From Lachnospiraceae bacterium (lineage in GTDB: Bacteria; Bacillota; Clostridia; Lachnospirales; Lachnospiraceae): a DNA stretch of 64,000 bases. This document shows, in pieces, positions 44,778 through 53,860 of the stretch (its first letter is position 1; the number at the start of each line of letters is the position of its first letter). Below the pieces are notes generated by a model. That model had not been told where the DNA came from. It did not search any database and was given only the letters and a program-made list of their open reading frames with translations. The stretch spans positions 1 to 64,000 of the forward strand of contig CAADYR010000091.1 of NCBI GenBank assembly GCA_900753305.1. The letters are read 5' to 3'. Made by a program: the position numbers and the translations under genes.

Positions 44778-45914
44778 ATGAAAACACTCAGTGTGTATAT
44801 CCACATCCCTTTTTGTGTGCAAAAATGTAATTATTGTGACTTTTTATCAGCCCCTGCAGCAAAGCCTGCAAGAAAGCAGTATTTAGAAGCACTCAAAAAG
44901 GAAATTATGCAGGAATCCCTGCAATATGTGGAATATTCTGTACAAAGTGTGTTCTTTGGGGGTGGGACACCTTCTATTTTGGACGGAGAAAAGATAGGAG
45001 ATTGCATGAAAGTACTCAGAGATCATTTCAGGATATCTTCTACGGCGGAAATAACGATGGAAATGAATCCGGGTACAGCCAGTCTGGAAAAATTAACTGT
45101 ATTAAAACAGGCAGGAATTAACAGACTGAGTATAGGGTTACAGTCAACAGATGATGCGCAGTTGAAAATGCTGGGGCGTATTCATACGTATGAGGAATTT
45201 CTAAAAATATATCAGGATGCGAGAATTGTCGGTTTTAATAATATTAATGTAGATCTGATGTCTTCACTCCCAGGACAGAAGGAAGAAGACTGGGAACTTA
45301 CATTGCAACGTGTTCTGGCATTGCAACCTGAACATATTTCGGCATATAGTCTGATCATTGAAGAAGGAACACCGCTTTATCGGAATCTGGAACAATACCC
45401 TCCAATTCCCGATGAGGATGAGGACAGGAAAATGTATAGCAGAACAAAAGAATTACTGGCGCAGAAAGGATATCATCGCTATGAGATATCTAATTATGCC
45501 AGGGAGAATTTTGAATGCAGGCACAACAGCGCATACTGGATTCGTGACAATTATGCAGGATTTGGACTGGGAGCTTCTTCCATGGTAGATAATTGCAGGT
45601 GGAAAAATACGGATAATATGCAGTATTATCTGCAACAGGTTCAGTCCGGAAACAGCGTGAAAGAGGAAATTCACAAACTGAGTGTGCAGGAATGTATGGA
45701 AGAATTCATGTATCTGGGACTTCGCATGATGAAGGGCGTGTCTGAAGAAGAATTTGAGCAGTTATATGGACAACCGATAGATAATGTTTATGGAGAAGTG
45801 CTTAATAAATGGAAACAGACAGGGTATTTATGCAGAGAGAACGGACGAATCAGTCTTACAGATAAAGGAATCGATGTAAGTAATGTTATTTTAGCTGATT
45901 TCTTACTGGATTAA
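44778..45914 (+). CDS. hemW: heme chaperone HemW (HemN-like radical SAM)
   Basis: A 378-residue radical SAM protein with C13, C17 and C20 in HIPFCVQKCNYCDF. HemW lacks the extra residues needed for oxygen-independent coproporphyrinogen oxidase and is a heme-binding chaperone. The missing HemN N-terminal extension and the lepA neighbour support HemW. ATG 44778 is 7 bases after AGGAGG; ATG 44772 would be one base from it. Many Lachnospiraceae lack heme synthesis, so its physiological partner is an open question. Confidence 0.92.
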   Translation: MKTLSVYIHIPFCVQKCNYCDFLSAPAAKPARKQYLEALKKEIMQESLQYVEYSVQSVFFGGGTPSILDGEKIGDCMKVLRDHFRISSTAEITMEMNPGTASLEKLTVLKQAGINRLSIGLQSTDDAQLKMLGRIHTYEEFLKIYQDARIVGFNNINVDLMSSLPGQKEEDWELTLQRVLALQPEHISAYSLIIEEGTPLYRNLEQYPPIPDEDEDRKMYSRTKELLAQKGYHRYEISNYARENFECRHNSAYWIRDNYAGFGLGASSMVDNCRWKNTDNMQYYLQQVQSGNSVKEEIHKLSVQECMEEFMYLGLRMMKGVSEEEFEQLYGQPIDNVYGEVLNKWKQTGYLCRENGRISLTDKGIDVSNVILADFLLD

Positions 45915-46002
45915 GGATGTCCACTGGCATTTTAATTTTGTGGAAAGGCACAGAAAGTAAGTTTTTTTCATAGAATAGTAGAAAGACTTGCGGGGGCGTA
46001 CC

Positions 46003-46653
46003 TTGAAAACCTTTCAACAGCCATTATCAGCACAGGATGAAGCCTGTTATCTTCAAATCATGCATGATGAGAATACTCAGGCAGCTTTGGAGGCGCGCCA
46101 GATATTGATCGAAAGAAACCTTCGCCTGGTGGCGCACGTAGCTAAGAAATATGCCGGCGCCGGGGAAGAAATGGAGGATTTAATATCCGTAGGGACAATT
46201 GGTCTGATCAAGGCAATAGCGACTTTTAAACAGGAGAAAGGCAGCAGACTTGCAACCTATGCCGCCAAATGCATTGATAATGAATTATTGATGATGTTCC
46301 GTGCCAGAAAGAAAGTGACCAGGGAGATATCTTTATATGAACCGATAGGGACGGATAAAGAAGGAAATGAAATCAACCTGTTGGAAATCTGTGTGCAGGA
46401 GCAATCAGATGTAGTAGAGAAACTGGATACTTCTGATAAAATAAGCAGTTTGTCAGAATTGATCCGGAATAAATTAAATGCAAGAGAACGAGAAATCATC
46501 ATACTTCGGTATGGATTGGCCAATGGACATGAAATGACGCAGCGTGAGATTGGAATTATGCTTGGAATTTCAAGAAGTTATGTATCCAGAATTGAGAAAA
46601 GAGCATTGGAGAAGCTTCGCGCGGGACTGGAAGAGAGGCATTTTGAATCCTAG
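46003..46653 (+). CDS. sigK: sporulation sigma factor SigK-like, no pro-sequence
   Basis: A sigma-70 family factor of 216 residues. Region 2 reads LIERNLRLVAHVAKKYAG, EDLISVGTIGLIKAI and RLATYAAKCIDNELLM. Then IGTDKEGNEINLLEI, and region 4 NAREREIIILRYGL with MTQREIGIMLGISRSYVSRI. This is the SigK/SigE type and closest to SigK, the late mother-cell factor. I use TTG 46003, 7 bases after GGGGG; TTG 45988 is an alternative. A TAG at 45979-45981 in the same frame rules out the 20-residue pro-sequence of Bacillus SigK. The gene is not interrupted by a skin element. It follows hemW and precedes comM. Confidence 0.85.
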   Translation: MKTFQQPLSAQDEACYLQIMHDENTQAALEARQILIERNLRLVAHVAKKYAGAGEEMEDLISVGTIGLIKAIATFKQEKGSRLATYAAKCIDNELLMMFRARKKVTREISLYEPIGTDKEGNEINLLEICVQEQSDVVEKLDTSDKISSLSELIRNKLNAREREIIILRYGLANGHEMTQREIGIMLGISRSYVSRIEKRALEKLRAGLEERHFES

Positions 46654-46759
46654 AGAGTATGATTTTTTACATTTCAGTACGAGTTTTTACATTTGGCTTG
46701 AGACTGACTGTTTTAATATGTTATAACTACTCATACTTTGAAAAGAGAGGTTATGACAT

Positions 46760-48328
46760 ATGTACAGTAAAATTTATACCGGGGCGATCAGCGGGATTGA
46801 AAGTCTGATTGCTACAGTTGAGGTGGACGTGTCGACAGGCATGCCCACTTTTGAAATGGTGGGGTTGTTGAATCATGAAGTACGTGAGGCAAAGGAACGT
46901 GTCAAAGTAGCTTTAAAAAATACACATATAGAGATTCCTGCAAAAAAAATCACTGTCAGCATATCACCAGCAGACATGCGAAAGGAAGGTGCTGCATATG
47001 ATTTACCAGTAGCGATAGGGGTGTTGGTATCTCTTGGACATCTTCTCCCGGAAAGAATTCAAAATACCCTGATAGTCGGAGAGCTGGGATTAAACGGGGA
47101 AGTCAAACCGGTAAAAGGAATACTGCCAATTGTGCGGAAGGCAAAGCAGAGTGGATGCATGCGCTGTATCGTTCCTTATGAGAATGCCAGGGAAGGTGCA
47201 ATTATTGAAGAAATCGAGGTAATTGGAGTCAGTACATTAGAACAGACGATAGAATATCTGCTCAAACCGGAAAAGGACAAGGCATCTGTAATCGCTCCCA
47301 CGATTTACAGTAAGGATCTGCAGCGGAATAAAGAGGAAACGTATGATGTTGACTTTTCTGATATTAATGGACAGGAAAGTGTTAAACGTGCGATGGAAGT
47401 TGCTGCTGCGGGGTTCCATCATATTCTGATGATTGGTCCGCCAGGCTCCGGTAAAACAATGATGGCGAAGCGGCTGCCTACGATTTTACCGGATCTGACT
47501 ATGGAAGAAAGCCTGGAAGTATCTACCATTTACAGCGTAGCAGGCCAATTGGATACACAACAGGCATTGATTATGCATAGGCCGGTATTGTCGCCACATC
47601 ATACGATTTCAGAACAGGCACTTGCAGGTGGAGGAAGAATCCCCAAACCGGGTGTTATTTCACTTGCACATAGAGGTGTGCTTTTTATGGATGAACTTCC
47701 TGAATTCAGAAGAGGTGTGTTGGAAATATTAAGACAGCCATTGGAAGATAAGCAGATACATATTGCCAGAACCTATGGAAGCTTCACATATCCTGCTGAT
47801 TTTATGCTGGTAGCTGCAATGAATCCATGTCCCTGTGGATTTTATCCGGACAGGAATAAGTGTAATTGTTCAGAGAATGAAGTGAAACGATACCTTAACA
47901 GAATATCAGGACCTATACTTGACAGAATCGATGTCGCAGTGGAAGCGCCCAGAGTAGATATCAGGCAGCTATCCAGAGTAGAGCATAATGAGAGCAGCGC
48001 AGATATCAGGGAGCGGGTTGAAAGTGCCAGAAAAAGGCAGAAAATGAGATATGCAGGAACCAGATACCGTTTCAATGCGGAATTAAGTTCCGGTGATATA
48101 CGCACCTATTGTTCTTTGGGAGATGAGGAACAGACACTGATGGAAAAGGTATTTTATCAGATGAATCTGTCAGCGAGAGCCTATCATAAAATTATTAAAG
48201 TTGCCCGTACAATTGCTGATCTGGATGGGGCAGATGAAATTAACTGTATGCATCTGAAAGAAGCAATATGTTATCGAACCAATGATTCCAAGTATTGGAA
48301 CGGAGGAAATGGAACATATGGCATATAA
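46760..48328 (+). CDS. comM: YifB/ComM family Mg-chelatase-like AAA+ ATPase
   Basis: A 522-residue protein with an N-terminal Lon-protease-like (ChlI) domain and a central AAA+ domain. Walker A is GPPGSGKT at residues 226-233, Walker B is GVLFMDELPEF, and the zinc-like NPCPCGFYPD follows. In Gram-negative bacteria ComM is a helicase for branch migration in natural transformation; the family is widespread in non-competent species too. RBS AGAGAGG lies 9-10 bases before the ATG. Its end overlaps dprA, another transformation gene, by about 11 bases. Confidence 0.93.
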   Translation: MYSKIYTGAISGIESLIATVEVDVSTGMPTFEMVGLLNHEVREAKERVKVALKNTHIEIPAKKITVSISPADMRKEGAAYDLPVAIGVLVSLGHLLPERIQNTLIVGELGLNGEVKPVKGILPIVRKAKQSGCMRCIVPYENAREGAIIEEIEVIGVSTLEQTIEYLLKPEKDKASVIAPTIYSKDLQRNKEETYDVDFSDINGQESVKRAMEVAAAGFHHILMIGPPGSGKTMMAKRLPTILPDLTMEESLEVSTIYSVAGQLDTQQALIMHRPVLSPHHTISEQALAGGGRIPKPGVISLAHRGVLFMDELPEFRRGVLEILRQPLEDKQIHIARTYGSFTYPADFMLVAAMNPCPCGFYPDRNKCNCSENEVKRYLNRISGPILDRIDVAVEAPRVDIRQLSRVEHNESSADIRERVESARKRQKMRYAGTRYRFNAELSSGDIRTYCSLGDEEQTLMEKVFYQMNLSARAYHKIIKVARTIADLDGADEINCMHLKEAICYRTNDSKYWNGGNGTYGI

Positions 48329-49439
48329 TATAGAAGAAACGCGCGAAGCGTCATATGCTGTATGGCTGGAGACAATACAGGGGTTTGGGAGGACACGCCT
48401 GTATCAGTTGGTAGAACTGGCAGGTTCGGCGCAAAAAGCATATCAGATGACGCCTGCAGATATTGCTTTTCTGTTTGGGCAAAAGGCATCACAGAAATGG
48501 GAAAAACATAAAGAACAGTATGTGCCGGAACAGCTATATAAAGATTATATTGAAAAAGGTATACGATATACCTTCTATAAAATGAAGGATTTTCCGGATA
48601 AACTGAAAAATATACCGGACCCTCCGTTTGGAATCTATTACAGAGGAATGCTGCCAGAATCTTCCAGACCTGCTATTGCCATGATAGGAGCCAGAAAATA
48701 CAGTGATTATGGACGATGCATGGCAGAACAGTTTGCAGCTTGTTTTGGAAGAAACAGGATCACAGTAATCAGTGGCATGGCATTGGGAGTGGACGGGATC
48801 AGTCAGCGGGCAGCATTAAAATCCGGTGGAATATCTTATGGGGTACTGGGTTGTGGGGTGGATGTTGTTTATCCTGAAACGAATCGAAATCTGTATGAGC
48901 AGTTGGTTTGTCAGGGAGGAGTAATATCGGAATATCCACCGGGAACAGTACCCAAAGCAGGACTGTTTCCCCAGAGAAACCGCATTATCAGTGCCTTGGC
49001 AGACGTTATACTGGTCGTTGAGGCGAGGCCTAAGAGCGGAACTCTGATCACGGTGGATATGGCGCTTGAACAGGGAAAAGAAGTATATGTTATTCCCGGC
49101 AGATGTACAGATCAATTGAGCATGGGCTGCAACAGGCTATTGAGACAGGGAGCACTGGTAGCAACCTGTGCAGAGGATATTATGCAGGATATGGGGTGGC
49201 AGCAGATGGATCACACAGAAGAAACAACAGATAAACAATATGAGAATTTGTCCAAAGCAGCAGTTGATATACTGGCAGTTCTGGAGGTTCTTCCATGTAC
49301 GCGTGAAGATATCATAACAGCACTTGCGGATGGAAGATATGGATATTCTGTTTCGCAGATATGTCAGGGCATTACGGAACTGGAACTGGAGGGGCTGGCA
49401 GCGCGTGTGGGAGGACAATATAAAAGAACACAATTGTAG
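48318..49439 (+). CDS. dprA: DNA-processing protein DprA
   Basis: A 373-residue protein that loads RecA on incoming single-stranded DNA. An N-terminal helix-hairpin-helix/SAM-like region is followed by the Rossmann domain with MIGARKYSDYG, SGMALGVDGISQRAAL, GCGVDVVYPETN and FPQRNRIISALAD, then a C-terminal winged helix. ATG 48318 has GGAGG 11 bases upstream; ATG 48309 is only two bases from it. It overlaps the end of comM and precedes topA. No comE/comF-type genes are in the window. Confidence 0.94.
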   Translation: MAYNIEETREASYAVWLETIQGFGRTRLYQLVELAGSAQKAYQMTPADIAFLFGQKASQKWEKHKEQYVPEQLYKDYIEKGIRYTFYKMKDFPDKLKNIPDPPFGIYYRGMLPESSRPAIAMIGARKYSDYGRCMAEQFAACFGRNRITVISGMALGVDGISQRAALKSGGISYGVLGCGVDVVYPETNRNLYEQLVCQGGVISEYPPGTVPKAGLFPQRNRIISALADVILVVEARPKSGTLITVDMALEQGKEVYVIPGRCTDQLSMGCNRLLRQGALVATCAEDIMQDMGWQQMDHTEETTDKQYENLSKAAVDILAVLEVLPCTREDIITALADGRYGYSVSQICQGITELELEGLAARVGGQYKRTQL

Positions 49440-49546
49440 ATTATTCGTGAAATTTGCTAATTTTACTTGCAACACTGAAAAATATGGTGTATAGTGGTTC
49501 ACGATTACAAAAAATCATCAAATTGTATGTGATAAGGGGTAACTTT

Positions 49547-51628
49547 ATGGCAAAGTATTTAGTGATAGTGGAGTCACCTGCGAAGGTTAAGACGATCAAG
49601 AAGTTCTTAGGTACCAATTATGAAGTGCTTGCGAGTAATGGTCATGTACGTGATCTGCCCAAGAGCCGGATGGGTATTGATATAGAACATGGTTATGAAC
49701 CGAAGTATATTACCATCAGAGGTAAAGGTGACATTTTGGCAAAGCTTCGCAAGGAAGTAAAGAAGGCAGAGAAAGTGTATCTTGCAACTGACCCTGACCG
49801 GGAGGGAGAAGCCATATCATGGCATCTGTATGAGGCACTAAAGCTTGCAGACAAGAAGGTCTACCGAATTACATTTAATGAAATAACAAAGAATGCAGTC
49901 AAGGAATCTCTCAAAAATGCCAGAGAGATCAACATGAGTCTGGTAGATGCGCAGCAGGCAAGAAGAGTGTTGGACAGGATGGTAGGTTATAGGATATCTC
50001 CGTTACTGTGGGCAAAGATCAAGAGAGGACTGAGTGCCGGACGAGTACAATCAGTTGCACTTCGCATCATCTGTGACAGAGAGGATGAAATCAATGCTTT
50101 TATTCCGGAAGAGTATTGGACTCTGGATGCATCTTTTCGGGTACAGGGTGAGAAGAAACCGCTTGTAGCCAAATACTATGGAACGACTGAGGGTAAGACC
50201 GCTATTTCTTCAGAGGAGGAATTAAATAAGATACTGAAGGAACTTGATGGTGCAGACTATAAGGTCACAGATGTAAAAAAGGGTGAAAGAATCAAGAAAG
50301 CACCGCTTCCTTTTACAACTTCTACATTACAGCAGGAAGCAAGTAAAGTTCTTAACTTTTCAACACAGAAAACAATGCGCCTTGCACAGCAGTTATATGA
50401 AGGCGTAGAACTTAAGGGTGCAGGAACAGTGGGTGTCATTACCTATTTGCGTACCGATTCCACCAGAGTGGCAGAAGAAGCTGTTACAATGGCAAAAGAT
50501 TACATTACAGAAGTTTATGGCAGCGAATATGCAGCACAGGAAACTACAGAGAAGAAGAACGGGCAGAAGATTCAGGATGCGCATGAAGCAATCCGACCAA
50601 CTGATATTAGTCGCATACCGGCGGATATCAAGGAGTCTTTGAGCCGTGACCAGTTCAGATTGTACCAGTTGATCTGGAAACGTTTTGCAGCAAGCAGAAT
50701 GTCCAGTGCAAAGTATGAAACAACTTCTGTAAAAATCGATGCCAAAGGCCATCGTTTTACAGTAGCAGCATCCAAACTTGCGTTTGATGGATTTATGAGT
50801 GTATATCGTGATGAGGAGGATGATAAGCAGGAGTCCAATACACTGGTAAAGGATATTACCAGAGATACAGAACTCAAATTGCTTGAATTCGATCCAAAGC
50901 AGCACTTTACACAGCCGCCTGCACACTATACTGAGGCGTCTCTGGTACGTGCACTGGAGGAACTTGGAATTGGACGTCCAAGTACTTATGCACCTACAAT
51001 TACTACAATTCTTGCCAGGCGTTATGTAATAAAGGAAGATAAGAATCTTTACGTGTCAGAACTGGGAGAAGTTGTTAATAATATGATGAAGGATGCTTTC
51101 CCTTCTATTGTAGATGTGAACTTTACAGCGAATCTGGAGGCGCTGTTGGATAAGGTGGAAGAAGGAGTGATCGACTGGAAAACAGTAGTATCCAACTTCT
51201 ATCCTGATCTTGATGAAGCAGTAAATAAGGCAGAAAAGGAGCTTGCTGAAATAGAAATCGCAGATGAGGAATCAGATGAAATCTGCGATGTATGTGGCAG
51301 ACGTATGGTAATTAAATACGGTCCACATGGTAAATTTCTGGCATGCCCCGGATTCCCGGAATGCCGTAATACCAAACCATACTTTGAAAAAATCGGTGTT
51401 GCATGCCCTAAGTGCGGTAAAGATATTGTGATCCGCAAGACGAAGAAGGGCAGAAGATATTATGGATGTGAAAATAATCCGGAATGTGATTTTATGGTAT
51501 GGCAGAGACCGTCAAATGAAAAATGTGAACGGTGTGGCAGTATCATGCTGATCAAAGGAAATAAGCTGGTATGTGCCAATGAATCCTGTGGTTTCGTAAA
51601 GAACAGAACAGTACAGGAAGCAAAATAA
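49547..51628 (+). CDS. topA: DNA topoisomerase I
   Basis: A 693-residue type IA topoisomerase relaxing negative supercoils. A Toprim domain (VIVESPAKVKTIKKFLG, DPDREGEAISWHL) is followed by the central domain with active Tyr300 in TYLRTDSTR. Three C-terminal C4 zinc ribbons start CDVCGRRM, CPKCGKDI and CERCGSIM. I start at ATG 49547 with AAGGGG about 8 bases upstream; the open frame from 49454 adds 31 unsupported residues. dprA-topA-codY is a conserved Firmicute order. codY has its own promoter downstream. Confidence 0.97.
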   Translation: MAKYLVIVESPAKVKTIKKFLGTNYEVLASNGHVRDLPKSRMGIDIEHGYEPKYITIRGKGDILAKLRKEVKKAEKVYLATDPDREGEAISWHLYEALKLADKKVYRITFNEITKNAVKESLKNAREINMSLVDAQQARRVLDRMVGYRISPLLWAKIKRGLSAGRVQSVALRIICDREDEINAFIPEEYWTLDASFRVQGEKKPLVAKYYGTTEGKTAISSEEELNKILKELDGADYKVTDVKKGERIKKAPLPFTTSTLQQEASKVLNFSTQKTMRLAQQLYEGVELKGAGTVGVITYLRTDSTRVAEEAVTMAKDYITEVYGSEYAAQETTEKKNGQKIQDAHEAIRPTDISRIPADIKESLSRDQFRLYQLIWKRFAASRMSSAKYETTSVKIDAKGHRFTVAASKLAFDGFMSVYRDEEDDKQESNTLVKDITRDTELKLLEFDPKQHFTQPPAHYTEASLVRALEELGIGRPSTYAPTITTILARRYVIKEDKNLYVSELGEVVNNMMKDAFPSIVDVNFTANLEALLDKVEEGVIDWKTVVSNFYPDLDEAVNKAEKELAEIEIADEESDEICDVCGRRMVIKYGPHGKFLACPGFPECRNTKPYFEKIGVACPKCGKDIVIRKTKKGRRYYGCENNPECDFMVWQRPSNEKCERCGSIMLIKGNKLVCANESCGFVKNRTVQEAK

Positions 51629-51632
51629 AAGA

Positions 51633-51774
51633 GAATTTATGCAATTCCAAAAAAAACTTGAAAAAATTAGGCAATTCTGTTAAATTATGGAGTAAACTTG
51701 AAATATACTTTGTAACTATTGAAAAAAAAGTAATCATGTGCTAAAATTCCCAGTAGAGGAAATTGCATAATTTC
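51633..51774. repeat. spaced inverted repeat around the codY promoter
   Basis: The segment 51633-51648 (core TATGCAATT) is nearly the reverse complement of 51758-51774 (core AATTGCATA), 14 of 17 positions. The 109 bases between contain the codY promoter. A further GGCAATTC lies at 51670-51677. Either a protein-binding pair or chance in A/T-rich DNA. Confidence 0.4.
51719..51747 (+). promoter_or_regulatory. promoter of codY
   Basis: TTGAAA (51719-51724), a 17-base spacer, then TAAAAT (51742-51747), 61 bases before the codY ATG. I see no good CodY box here. Confidence 0.65.
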
Positions 51775-51808
51775 GTGGCAGGTTATTTGGAAAACTTGGA
51801 GGTTTGCT

Positions 51809-52594
51809 ATGAGTAGTGTACAGTTATTAGACAAAACAAGAAAAATTGGAAAACTTTTACACAATAATAATTCCAGTAAAGTAGTATTTAATGACATTTG
51901 TAAAGTAATGCGTGATATCGTAAATTCTAATGTACTGGTAATCAGTAAGAAAGGTAAGGTTCTTGGTGTGGGCACCTGCGAAGGTGTTGAAGAACTTAAA
52001 GAACTTGTAGAGGATAATGTTGGTGGATTTATTGATCCTATGTTGAATGAAAGACTTTTAGGTGTACTTTCAACAAAAGAAAATGTAAATCTTGCTACAT
52101 TAGGATTTGAAAGCACAGACGTGCGTAAGTTCCAGGCAATTATTACTCCTATTGAAATTGCCGGAGAACGTTTAGGTACATTATTCATTTATAAATGTAA
52201 TGAGCAGTATGATATTGATGATATTATTCTGTGTGAGTATGGTACAACAGTCGTTGGACTTGAAATGCTTCGTGCAGTAAGCGAAGAGAATGCAGAAGAA
52301 AACAGAAAGGTAGCAGTTGTTAAGTCTGCAATCTCTACACTGTCTTTCTCAGAAATGGAAGCAATCACACATATTTTCGATGAACTGAATGGTACAGAGG
52401 GTATTCTGGTTGCAAGTAAGATTGCTGACAGAGTAGGTATTACCAGAAGTGTTATCGTAAATGCTCTTCGTAAATTTGAAAGTGCAGGCGTTATCGAGTC
52501 TCGTTCTTCAGGTATGAAGGGAACTTACATTAAGGTATTAAATGATGTAGTTTTCGAAGAAGTAGAAGCATTAAAACGTCAGTTAAATAAATAA
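51809..52594 (+). CDS. codY: GTP-sensing global transcriptional repressor CodY
   Basis: A 261-residue regulator with an N-terminal GAF-type domain that binds branched-chain amino acids (LLDKTRKIGKLLHNN onward) and a C-terminal winged helix (ASKIADRVGITRSVIVNALRKFESAGVIESRS). With GTP and branched-chain amino acids it represses nutrient-stress genes. RBS TTGGAGG lies 7 bases before the ATG. It stands just upstream of the flagellar operon, with a terminator between. A CodY box in the flgB promoter suggests direct control of motility. The codY-flgB arrangement is typical of motile Lachnospiraceae. Confidence 0.97.
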   Translation: MSSVQLLDKTRKIGKLLHNNNSSKVVFNDICKVMRDIVNSNVLVISKKGKVLGVGTCEGVEELKELVEDNVGGFIDPMLNERLLGVLSTKENVNLATLGFESTDVRKFQAIITPIEIAGERLGTLFIYKCNEQYDIDDIILCEYGTTVVGLEMLRAVSEENAEENRKVAVVKSAISTLSFSEMEAITHIFDELNGTEGILVASKIADRVGITRSVIVNALRKFESAGVIESRSSGMKGTYIKVLNDVVFEEVEALKRQLNK

Positions 52595-52619
52595 GCAGTA
52601 ATTTAGAAATGAAAATGAG

Positions 52620-52656
52620 AATCTGATCATCCGGGCAGGGTGGTCAGATTTTTTTA
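52620..52656 (+). terminator. rho-independent terminator after codY
   Basis: AATCTGATCATCC pairs with the segment ending GGTCAGATT (13 bp with two G-T pairs) and is followed by TTTTTT. The codY-flgB gap (52595-52895) holds this, then an A/T-rich stretch without features, then the flgB promoter. Confidence 0.88.
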
Positions 52657-52770
52657 CTTTTATAATGAGAAAAATTGTATATAAAACATGCAAACAATAG
52701 AAAATATAAGAAATTTACATAACATTATAAAATAAGTTTCCATAATATTGCAAAATAATAAAAAATTGAC

Positions 52771-52798
52771 TTGAAATTATCTGAAAATAATATATAAT
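52771..52798 (+). promoter_or_regulatory. promoter of the flagellar (flgB) operon
   Basis: TTGAAA (52771-52776), a 16-base spacer, then TATAAT (52793-52798). A TTGACT at 52766-52771 is too far from the -10. It is of sigma-A type, as expected for an early flagellar operon, leaving a leader of about 90 bases. Confidence 0.65.
52775..52789. promoter_or_regulatory. CodY box in the flgB promoter spacer
   Basis: AATTATCTGAAAATA matches the CodY consensus AATTTTCWGAAAATT at 13 of 15 positions. It covers the end of the -35 box and most of the spacer, a position that would block RNA polymerase. Confidence 0.65.
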
Positions 52799-52895
52799 GA
52801 AATAAGAAACAGGATAATTATGTTAATTTAATTATTATTTAGAGGACAACATAAAATATATTCCTTTGAATAATTGAAAATTAGGAGGAGTGCAG

Positions 52896-53285
52896 ATGTT
52901 TAGTTCCAATGTATTTGATTACATTAATGTACTGGGGTCAACAGCAGACGCAGCAGCAACGAGACATGACATTATCTCGAACAATATAGCGAATGTGAAT
53001 ACTCCGGGTTACAAAAGAAAAGATATCCGTTTCGAGACAGAATTAAAGCATGCATTTGCACATTCTGATAAGGATTCTGTAGATGCCAGGGTCAAGAATC
53101 TTGATCTGGAAGCATTGACGCCGGAAACTTATACAGATTATGCAGAGCTTTCCTATCGTTATGATGGCAATAATGTTGATATTGATACAGAAAATGCGAT
53201 TCTTGCCAAGAATGAGATCAAGTATAACGGTATCATAGACAGCATCAACAAGGATTTCTCTAATTTAAAACTTGTTATGAAGTAA
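52896..53285 (+). CDS. flgB: flagellar basal-body rod protein FlgB
   Basis: A 129-residue proximal rod protein. The rod signature SNNIANVNTPGYKRKDI is near residue 35, and the C-terminal helix (NAILAKNEIKYNGIIDSINKDF) is typical. It assembles after export by the flagellar type III system. ATG 52896 is 7 bases after AGGAGG; the in-frame GTG at 52890 is too close. First gene of the flagellar operon, under the promoter and CodY box at 52771-52798. Confidence 0.96.
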   Translation: MFSSNVFDYINVLGSTADAAATRHDIISNNIANVNTPGYKRKDIRFETELKHAFAHSDKDSVDARVKNLDLEALTPETYTDYAELSYRYDGNNVDIDTENAILAKNEIKYNGIIDSINKDFSNLKLVMK

Positions 53286-53348
53286 GCATGCTACAGGTAA
53301 TATTTATACCTGAAGAAATTTTGAAGGTATGAGAAAGGAGAGAATAAG

Positions 53349-53846
53349 GTGGGAGTATTTGATACTTTTGATATCAATGCATCAGGAATGTCAGCAGAGC
53401 GCTATCGTATGGACATTATTTCCCAGAATGTTGCAAATGCGGAAACAACAAGAACAGAAGATGGCACACCGTATGTGAGAAAGGTCGTGACCTTTGAAGA
53501 AAAACAGGATACAAAGAACAGAAAGTTCTCACATATGCTGGATACGGCGTTCAGTAATCTGAGCGGCAGACCATTGGGATGTACTAATTCAGCAGAGCTG
53601 ACAACTGCAGGTAAGGGTGTCAGAGTTGGTGGTGTCTATGAAGACACATGGACAGAATCCAATATGGTATATGATCCTTCGCATCCGGATGCAGATGAAA
53701 ACGGATATGTAACTTATCCAAACGTAAATACCATTACGGAAATGACGAACCTGATAGATGCAAGCAGGGGATATGATGCAAATGAAACGGCTTTTGAAGC
53801 AAGTAAATCGATTGCATTAAAGGGACTATCGGGCTTATCACAGTAA
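53349..53846 (+). CDS. flgC: flagellar basal-body rod protein FlgC
   Basis: A 165-residue rod protein. It begins VFDTFDINASGMSAERYRMD and has SQNVANAETTRTEDGTPY, the FlgC form of the rod motif. The C-terminal NTITEMTNLIDASRGYDANE is the conserved self-assembly helix. The start is GTG, with AAGGAG 8 bases upstream and no better ATG before the motif. It is slightly longer than E. coli FlgC (134), the extra being in the central region. 63 bases after flgB. Confidence 0.95.
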   Translation: MGVFDTFDINASGMSAERYRMDIISQNVANAETTRTEDGTPYVRKVVTFEEKQDTKNRKFSHMLDTAFSNLSGRPLGCTNSAELTTAGKGVRVGGVYEDTWTESNMVYDPSHPDADENGYVTYPNVNTITEMTNLIDASRGYDANETAFEASKSIALKGLSGLSQ

Positions 53847-53860
53847 CGGGGGAATGAGAC

